Assembly: GCA_036645575.1 (NCBI GenBank)
Contig: JAVXNW010000080.1
Span: forward strand, 1-11,633
Direction of reading: 5' to 3'
DNA from: JAVXNW01 sp036645575
Lineage (GTDB): Bacteria; Bacillota; Clostridia; Christensenellales; Aristaeellaceae
Length of the DNA: 11,633 bases
The position numbers and the translations under genes were made by a program. Of this stretch, positions 1 through 4,448 are shown one piece after another (within the stretch, counting starts at the first letter, position 1; the number at the start of each line of letters is the position of its first letter). The notes beneath the pieces are model-generated. The model ran no database searches. It was not told the origin of the DNA and saw nothing but the letters and a program-made list of their open reading frames with translations.

Positions 1-162
1 GTCAATTCGTACGGTCGTCCCGCTCTGGGTGACAAATCCCCTTTCGAAATGTTCGCTTTCCTCTACGGCAAGAAGCTTCTTGACAAGCTCCTGCGTTTAA
101 CCTGTCAAAGGGTAATCCCAGCCAACGAGATTATCCTCAAACCCGCCTTGTTGAGGCGCTGA
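1..162 (+). CDS. IS30-family transposase, C-terminal fragment (5' end outside window)
   Basis: Reading frame 1 is open from the first base to the TGA at 160-162 and gives 53 residues. The sequence contains RPALGDKSPFEMFAFLYG followed by IPANEIILKPALLRR at the C-terminus. This is the conserved tail of IS30-family DDE transposases from Bacillota (asparagine/arginine-rich start, LG-KSP-[FY]-MF, YG, then a NE-LKP-LL end). The catalytic core lies upstream, so activity cannot be judged. One of the IS-end motif copies (90-107) lies within the gene and encodes the stretch LLRLTC, which looks longer than the usual linker before IPANE. The family call rests on recognition of the tail, not on a search. 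Confidence 0.8.
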   Translation, partial: VNSYGRPALGDKSPFEMFAFLYGKKLLDKLLRLTCQRVIPANEIILKPALLRR

Positions 163-195
163 CCGCGCCTAACTCGTCCTGCGTTTAACCTGGCA
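90..195 (+). repeat. Two direct copies of an 18-bp IS-end motif
   Basis: The 18-mer CCTGCGTTTAACCTGTCA at 90-107 recurs at 178-195 with a single change (T to G at the sixteenth base). The first copy is inside the transposase gene and the second lies 15 bp after its stop. A third, diverged copy (15 of 18 identical to the second) forms the right arm of the palindrome at 330-347, and the left arm is the same motif inverted. I read these as iterated transposase-binding sites. That role is inferred; the repetition is directly visible. Confidence 0.75.
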
Positions 196-309
196 TATTC
201 TCATCATTCACGATGAGCTCTGTTTGCTATACCCTTTTCCGGATCCTCTTCATCTATTCAGGCTTATTACGACTGCTTCTCCCTGTTCCTCTCCCTTTCT
301 CTTCCCTTT

Positions 310-348
310 TTGCCAGATTAAATGCAGCCGCTGCATTTAATCTGGCAA
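310..348. repeat. 39-bp perfect palindrome (two IS-end motifs head to head)
   Basis: A 19-base arm at 310-328 (TTGCCAGATTAAATGCAGC) is followed by one central C at 329 and the exact reverse complement at 330-348. Neither side has a U-run positioned for intrinsic termination, and the arms match the IS motif found at 90 and 178. It therefore looks like abutting inverted IS-end sequences rather than a terminator. IS30-type elements transpose through junctions of abutted ends, so a relic of such a junction is one possible origin. A transposase-binding site of the right end is the simpler one. Confidence 0.85.
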
Positions 349-382
349 TACTGCGTTTTCTTTGACGATTGACCCCTATTTT

Positions 383-1543
383 TTAGGGCGCGTCCGCGCA
401 GTTATCCACCGCGCGCGAAAAGCCCTGTGCACAGTCGTCCCCATATCCCGATCCGCCCTGTGCACAACTACCCGCGTCGCAGGGCGCTTGTGCACAACAG
501 GCCGCGTCGCCCGCGCGGCACGGCCGCCTTGGCGCGCACGCAAGGTCCTCGCCGCTTAGGCATTTTTCCGCGATGCGCAGCTTGTCGTAGAGCGCAAACT
601 CCAGCCGGGTCACGTCGCCCAGCGTCTCGTGCACCGACTCGTTGACGCACAACAGCTCGCGCACGCAGCCCGCGCACGCAATCGCCTTTTGCAGCTTTTC
701 GCCCTCGGCGTTTAGGATATGCGCAAGCGCCGCCTCAATGAGCGCCACCGATTCCACCAGATTGGCAAAATTGGGCGGGCACGGGCAGCAGCCGCTCGGC
801 GGGCAGCAGCCGCTTGGCGGGCAGCAATCGCTCGGCGGGCAGCAATCGCTCGGCGGACAGCGCTTCGGGCATTCGGTCCAGACCACGCTCGCCTTGGCCA
901 CGAGGTTTCGCCCGCAGCAGGTGAGCAGCAGGTACATTTCGCCCGCGCACGCGCTCACGTCCACCACCGTGCACTCGGGCGGAACGCAGCCCTCGAGCGC
1001 GCATTCGGCCTCGTCTGTCAACAGCCACATGGGCGTCTCGCTGCCCGGGCGCGCGACGCACACCCGGTTTCCGCCCACGCAGGCCACCTTCTCATAGCCA
1101 TTTTCGCCCTCGGGTTGCCACAGGCGCATCGGGGCGCAGCATTCCTGCTTGGCGATCTCCGCCACGCAGCAGGAGACGGCCACCAGCAATCCGCCCCCGT
1201 CGGGCGGGCACGCAATGCCGGTGAGGTGCGGAAACCTGAGCGCACAGGGGGTGACGCGCAGGTATCCAATCTCTTCCAGTTGCGCGTTCAGCTTGAACAC
1301 GCCCCCCGCCTGCGCCCGCGCGATCGCCCAGAAGCAACCCTCGGACGCGTCGTAGCACAGGTCTATGTATTCGCGCTGTCCCCGAATGCGCTTTTCGGGC
1401 GACAACTGCCGGTCGCACACCAGAATTTCGTCGCATCCTTCAAACAGAAAATAAAATGAACCACCGTCAAACGCCATGCCGGAAAAGAGCCCGGATGGAT
1501 CGCGATCCACCGGAACCGGCGGGCACATTTGCCATTTAAACAT
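383..1543 (-). CDS. Cysteine-rich protein with CCPPS repeat, possibly spore-surface associated
   Basis: I do not recognise a characterised function. The protein has 386 residues, 42 of them cysteine. Residues 1-225 look like a beta-rich, propeller-like domain (short strands, repeated turns, many isolated Cys). Residues 229-257 are a CCPPS[D/G] repeat. Residues 263-287 (VESVALIEAALAHILNAEGE and on) and 300-325 are helical and resemble segments I recall from spore-coat or exosporium proteins of Bacillota. The tail from 335 is Cys/Ala/Gly-rich with three CAQ tripeptides. There is no signal peptide or membrane helix. A TTG five codons upstream is in frame, but the ATG at 1543 is preferred because GAGAGGGG sits 5 bases before it. 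A disulphide-linked structural protein of the spore surface is a reasonable inference, not a demonstration. The gene lies between the IS end and the divergent feo operon. Confidence 0.7.
   Translation of the reverse strand: MFKWQMCPPVPVDRDPSGLFSGMAFDGGSFYFLFEGCDEILVCDRQLSPEKRIRGQREYIDLCYDASEGCFWAIARAQAGGVFKLNAQLEEIGYLRVTPCALRFPHLTGIACPPDGGGLLVAVSCCVAEIAKQECCAPMRLWQPEGENGYEKVACVGGNRVCVARPGSETPMWLLTDEAECALEGCVPPECTVVDVSACAGEMYLLLTCCGRNLVAKASVVWTECPKRCPPSDCCPPSDCCPPSGCCPPSGCCPCPPNFANLVESVALIEAALAHILNAEGEKLQKAIACAGCVRELLCVNESVHETLGDVTRLEFALYDKLRIAEKCLSGEDLACAPRRPCRAGDAACCAQAPCDAGSCAQGGSGYGDDCAQGFSRAVDNCADAP
783..854 (-). repeat. Four tandem 18-bp units encoding CCPPS[D/G]
   Basis: Four head-to-tail 18-bp units begin at 783, 801, 819 and 837. 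Units 3 and 4 are identical. Units 1 and 2 differ by one base. The two pairs differ from each other at only one or two positions. The length is a multiple of three, so gain or loss of a unit keeps the frame and would change only the number of CCPPS[D/G] hexapeptides. The near identity at DNA level points to recent unit duplication. Confidence 0.9.
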
Positions 1544-1581
1544 GTTATCCCCTCTCAATCGCAGAAAATTCCCGCATGATC

Positions 1582-1612
1582 ATTCCTATGCGGCGCACGC
1601 GCCATTGGTGCC
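1582..1612 (-). promoter_or_regulatory. Weak candidate mother-cell sporulation promoter for the Cys-rich gene
   Basis: Read on the minus strand, CATAGGAAT (1590-1582) resembles the CATA-type -10 of sigma-E/sigma-K promoters. A GGCACC at 1612-1607 offers the AC core of a sigma-K -35 at about the right distance. The match is partial (the TA at the end of the -10 is off by one). I saw no good sigma-A promoter for this gene in the same stretch. The -10 lies inside a small inverted repeat, CCGCAT (1572-1577) with ATGCGG (1588-1593), which could be an operator. This is a suggestion that fits the spore-like protein, nothing more. Confidence 0.22.
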
Positions 1613-1639
1613 AAGGATGTTTAAGTTTTTGTCTGACGC

Positions 1640-1668
1640 TTGACAGGATCAAGAAGTTAGTGTATACT
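1640..1668 (+). promoter_or_regulatory. Sigma-A promoter of the feo operon
   Basis: A perfect -35 TTGACA (1640-1645) and a -10 TATACT (1663-1668) are separated by exactly 17 bp. Transcription should start near 1675, giving a leader of about 60 nt before feoA. An imperfect 14-bp palindrome, TTAGTGTATACTTA (1657-1670, 5 of 7 half-site positions matching), covers the -10. That is where an iron- or manganese-dependent repressor would be expected, but it is not a clear Fur or DtxR consensus. Confidence 0.85.
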
Positions 1669-1736
1669 TACCGACGTAAATCACGCAAGCCGCTAGGGCG
1701 CGGATTGCGCGCAGTGGGCACAGAGGAGGAAGAAGC

Positions 1737-1961
1737 ATGACGCTTGATCAACTGCCGATTGGGCAGGAGGCGGTTGTCGCCAAGGTGGGGGGCGAAGGCG
1801 CGCTGCGGTTGCGGTTGCTGGACATGGGGATCATCCCGAGGACGCGGGTGACGGTCGAGAAGGTCGCGCCGATGGGCGACCCGGTGGAGATCAAGGTGCG
1901 CGGCTATGCGCTCACGCTTCGGATTGCGGACGCGCAAAATATCGAGGTGAGCCAAGTATGA
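1737..1961 (+). CDS. feoA: Ferrous iron transport protein FeoA
   Basis: This is a 74-residue SH3-like cytosolic partner of the ferrous-iron transporter FeoB, thought to modulate its activity at the membrane. Family features are visible: an N-terminal TLDQLPIGQEAVV strand, the central LRLLDMGIIPRTRVTV core, then GDPVEIKVRGYALTLR and a final beta strand with the IEV ending. The length is typical. The start is firm: AGGAGG at 1724-1729 sits 7 bases before the ATG. It is the first gene of the feo operon and its stop overlaps the feoB start in an ATGA arrangement (1958-1961), which points to translational coupling. Confidence 0.95.
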   Translation: MTLDQLPIGQEAVVAKVGGEGALRLRLLDMGIIPRTRVTVEKVAPMGDPVEIKVRGYALTLRIADAQNIEVSQV

Positions 1962-3964
1962 TGTTTGCGCTGGTGGGCAATCAAAACTGCGGAAAGACCA
2001 CGCTGTTTAACCAACTGACGGGCGCGAATCAGCATGTGGGCAACTTTCCGGGCGTGACGGTGGATCAGAAGGTGGGCGGGGTTCGCGGCGTCAAGAACTG
2101 CCAAGTGGCGGATCTGCCGGGCATCTACTCGCTGCGTCCCTTTTCGAGCGAGGAGCTGGTGACCCGCGACTTCATCTTAAACGAGCATCCCGACGCGATC
2201 ATCAACATCGTGGACGCGACCAACCTGGAGCGCAATTTGTACCTGACGCTGCAACTGTTGGAGATGCAGGTGCCCACGGTCGTGGCGCTCAACATGATGG
2301 ACGAGGTGCGCGCCAACGGCGGCGCGATCGATTTTGTCAAGATGGCGGCGGGGCTGGGCGTTCCGGTGGTGCCAATCAGCGCGGCGCGCAGCGAGGGCAT
2401 TGTCGAATTGATCACGCAGGCGACGCGCGTGGCGCGCGAGAACATACGCCCCGCGCGGTACGACTTCTGCGAGCCGGGGCCGGTGCACCGGTGCATCCAC
2501 TCGGTGACCCACGCGATCGAGGACCACGCGGAGCGCGCCCGCCTGTGCGCGCGCTTCGCGGCGACAAAGCTCGTCGAGGGCGACGAGCGCATTGGGGAAC
2601 AGTTGGCGCTTGGGCAGAACGAACTGGAGCTGATCGACCACAGCATCGTCGAGATGGAGAGCGAGTGCGGCCTTGACCGCAACGAGGCGCTGGCCGACAT
2701 GCGCTACACATTCATCGAAAAGCTGTGCGCGGACGCGGTCAAAAAGCCGCACGTCAGCCGCGAGCGCACGCGCAGCATCGCCTTTGACCGGCTGCTCACC
2801 CACAAGTACTTCGGCATTCCGATCTTTCTGGGCGTGATGCTGCTCACGTTTTACCTGACGTTTGACGTGGTGGGCGCGCGGCTTTCCAATCTGCTCGCCA
2901 TCGGAATCGATCAATTGACCGCGCTGGTTGACGGCGCGCTCGTCGCCTATGGCATCAACCCGGTCGTTCACAGCCTGGTGATCGACGGCGTGTTCGCGGG
3001 CGTGGGCAGCGTCCTCAGCTTTCTGCCGCTGATCGTCGTGCTGTTTTTCTGCCTGTCGATTCTGGAGGACACCGGGTACATGGCGCGGGTCGCGTTCGTG
3101 ATGGACAAGCTGCTGCGAAAGATCGGGCTGTCGGGGCGCAGCATCGTGCCCATGCTGATCGGCTTTGGCTGCACGGTGCCCGCCATATTGGCCACGCGCA
3201 CGCTGTCGTCCAAGCGCGACCGCCGCATGACCATGCTGCTGACGCCGTTTATGAGCTGCTCGGCGAAGATCCCGATCTACGCGGTATTCGCCGCGGCGTT
3301 CTTCCCGGGCAGGCAGGCGCTTGTGATGCTGTGCCTGTACGCACTTGGGATCGCGGTGGGCATCGCGGCGGCGCTCATCGGCAACCGCACGATGTTTCGC
3401 GGAAGCGCGATTCCGTTCGTGCTGGAGTTGCCCAACTACCGCCTGCCCTCGCTTAAGTCGGTGACGCTGCTCATGTGGGACAAGGCCAAGGATTTTTTGC
3501 AGCGCGCGTTCACGGTGATCTTTGTGGCGACGTTGGCGATCTGGTTTTTGCGCACATTTGACACGCGGTTGAACGTGGTCGTGGACAGCGAGGGAAGCCT
3601 GCTTGCCATGCTGGGTCGGCTGATCGCGCCGGTGTTTGCGCCGCTCGGCTTTGCGGACTGGCGGGTGTCCACCGCGCTGGTCACCGGGCTATCCGCCAAG
3701 GAGGCGGTGATCAGCACGCTGAGCGTACTGACCGGAACCGACATGGCGGCGCTGCCCGCGGCGCTGCCCGCGCTATTTACCACCGCCTCGTGCGTGAGCT
3801 TTCTGTGCTTTACGCTGTTGTATACGCCCTGCGTCGCGGCGATCGCGGCGTTTAAGCGCGAACTCAACAGCACCATTCAGACGATCGGCATCGTCATTTT
3901 GCAATGCGCCATCGCCTGGCTGGTCGCCTTTGTCGCCTTCCGCCTGATGTGCCTGATCGCCTAA
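1958..3964 (+). CDS. feoB: Ferrous iron transporter FeoB
   Basis: This is an inner-membrane Fe(II) importer of 668 residues with a cytosolic G-protein domain fused to a membrane permease. The GTPase motifs are complete: G1 GNQNCGKT (7-14), the G2 region NFPGVT (29-34), G3 DLPG (52-55), G4 NMMD (112-115) and G5 SA near 141. A helical linker of about 110 residues leads to the membrane part from about residue 284. The two Gate motifs are present: GFGCTVPAI (402-410, Cys405) and MSCSAKIPIY (432-441, Cys434). EDTGYMARVAFVMD (370-383) and GLSAKEAVISTL (577-588) are also family signatures. The length fits the Bacillota forms, which lack long C-terminal extensions. GAGGTGA at 1944-1950, within feoA, is 7 bases before the ATG at 1958. 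A second ATG follows directly and is less well spaced. Confidence 0.97.
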   Translation: MMFALVGNQNCGKTTLFNQLTGANQHVGNFPGVTVDQKVGGVRGVKNCQVADLPGIYSLRPFSSEELVTRDFILNEHPDAIINIVDATNLERNLYLTLQLLEMQVPTVVALNMMDEVRANGGAIDFVKMAAGLGVPVVPISAARSEGIVELITQATRVARENIRPARYDFCEPGPVHRCIHSVTHAIEDHAERARLCARFAATKLVEGDERIGEQLALGQNELELIDHSIVEMESECGLDRNEALADMRYTFIEKLCADAVKKPHVSRERTRSIAFDRLLTHKYFGIPIFLGVMLLTFYLTFDVVGARLSNLLAIGIDQLTALVDGALVAYGINPVVHSLVIDGVFAGVGSVLSFLPLIVVLFFCLSILEDTGYMARVAFVMDKLLRKIGLSGRSIVPMLIGFGCTVPAILATRTLSSKRDRRMTMLLTPFMSCSAKIPIYAVFAAAFFPGRQALVMLCLYALGIAVGIAAALIGNRTMFRGSAIPFVLELPNYRLPSLKSVTLLMWDKAKDFLQRAFTVIFVATLAIWFLRTFDTRLNVVVDSEGSLLAMLGRLIAPVFAPLGFADWRVSTALVTGLSAKEAVISTLSVLTGTDMAALPAALPALFTTASCVSFLCFTLLYTPCVAAIAAFKRELNSTIQTIGIVILQCAIAWLVAFVAFRLMCLIA

Positions 3965-4050
3965 GGCGGCGAAATCGGTCGCGCGCAGGTTGGATTTATT
4001 CAGCGTTTAATTAGCGGGAGGGACGCAAAATTCGGGATCGGGGGAGAGAG

Positions 4051-4206
4051 ATGAGCATTTGGGATGGCGTGGTGATCGCGTTGATCGCCGGATGGCTGAT
4101 GATCGCGCTGCGCAAAATGCGAAAGCGCAAAAAGAGCGGATGCGCTGGCTGCTGCAACGGCTGCGGCGGCTGCGCAAATCGCCCGAAAGACGACAAAAAA
4201 ACCTAA
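4051..4206 (+). CDS. Small FeoB-associated Cys-rich membrane protein
   Basis: The predicted product has 51 residues. An N-terminal membrane helix (about residues 4-20, WDGVVIALIAGWLMIAL) is followed by a basic stretch RKMRKRKKS and a cysteine cluster CAGCCNGCGGC (31-41), then a charged tail. This is the layout of the small Cys-rich membrane proteins that follow feoB in many Bacillota. These may handle iron at the membrane or serve in place of FeoC, but their role is not established. GGGGAG ends 4 bases before the ATG, slightly tight. The gene lies 86 bp after feoB, before the operon terminator, and no other FeoC-like gene is seen. The frame was read by hand across its whole length. Confidence 0.85.
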   Translation: MSIWDGVVIALIAGWLMIALRKMRKRKKSGCAGCCNGCGGCANRPKDDKKT

Positions 4207-4245
4207 AAAACGCCGCTCCGACGATCTGGTCGGGGCGGCGTTTTT
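4205..4245 (+). terminator. Intrinsic terminator of the feo operon
   Basis: A 12-bp stem (4211-4222 with 4229-4240, one U-G pair, otherwise perfect and GC-rich) closes a 6-base loop and is followed by TTTTT (4241-4245). It begins right at the stop codon of the small Cys-rich gene. That confirms this gene is the last of the operon. The A-run before the stem would give a U-run on the opposite strand too, though no minus-strand gene needs it here. Confidence 0.95.
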
Positions 4246-4395
4246 GTCCCCTGTCGGAAGCGCCGCCCCCGCCGCCCGCCCGCGCCCCGCCGCCACTGCG
4301 CCCTTCCGCCGCTGCGCGACGCTGCGCGCAAAATTTGACCGTTTCTGGCGCGGCAATCGGATGCGCACTTGCGCCGCGTCCACTTCGTTTTTAAC

Positions 4396-4419
4396 ATGCG
4401 TAGGGTATACTAAACGCAT
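4396..4419 (+). promoter_or_regulatory. Probable uvrA promoter -10 within a 24-bp imperfect palindrome
   Basis: TATACT at 4406-4411 is a good -10 box 37 bp before uvrA, with no convincing -35 at 16 to 18 bp. It lies inside a 24-bp imperfect palindrome with perfect 6-base arms, ATGCGT (4396-4401) and ACGCAT (4414-4419), and 18 of 24 positions symmetric. An operator over the -10 would fit a damage-inducible gene, but this is not the GAAC-N4-GTTC box of Bacillota LexA. The 150 bp before it (4246-4395) is extremely C-rich and shows no other feature. Confidence 0.5.
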
Positions 4420-4448
4420 TATGTGGCGAAGGGGCAAGCGATCTATTT

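Larger units (their letters stand above)
1..348 (+). mobile_element. IS30-family insertion sequence, right (3') end, partial
   Basis: The window opens inside an insertion sequence. It holds the last 53 codons of an IS30-type transposase and then about 190 bp of less GC-rich, gene-free DNA. This carries further copies of a motif (GCRTTTAAYCTGGCA) that also lies inside the transposase gene, and ends in a 39-bp palindrome at 310-348. Repeats of this kind at an element's end are usually terminal or subterminal transposase-binding sites, so I place the right end near 348. The exact boundary and any short target duplication cannot be set because the left end is outside the window. The right limit is an inference. 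Confidence 0.55.

Noticed and set aside
310..348. The 39-bp palindrome as a transcription terminator for the transposase or the Cys-rich gene
   Set aside because: There is no U-run directly after the stem on either strand, and its arms match the IS-end motif.
374..388. Small CCCTA/TAGGG hairpin at the end of the Cys-rich gene
   Set aside because: It has only 5 bp, overlaps the stop codon and lacks a U-run on the minus strand.
402..410. TTATCCACC, one base from a DnaA box
   Set aside because: It is a single copy, inside coding sequence, with no AT-rich unwinding region or other boxes.
426..496. Three TGTGCACA palindromes (426-433, 459-466, 489-496) that look like operator sites
   Set aside because: On the minus strand they are the codons of three CAQ tripeptides in the tail of the Cys-rich protein, so the repetition is explained by the protein.
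719..1459. Long plus-strand open frame opposite the Cys-rich gene
   Set aside because: It is a shadow frame: composition is dominated by Arg and Ala, it has no ribosome binding site, and the minus-strand frame has a good start site and coherent domains.
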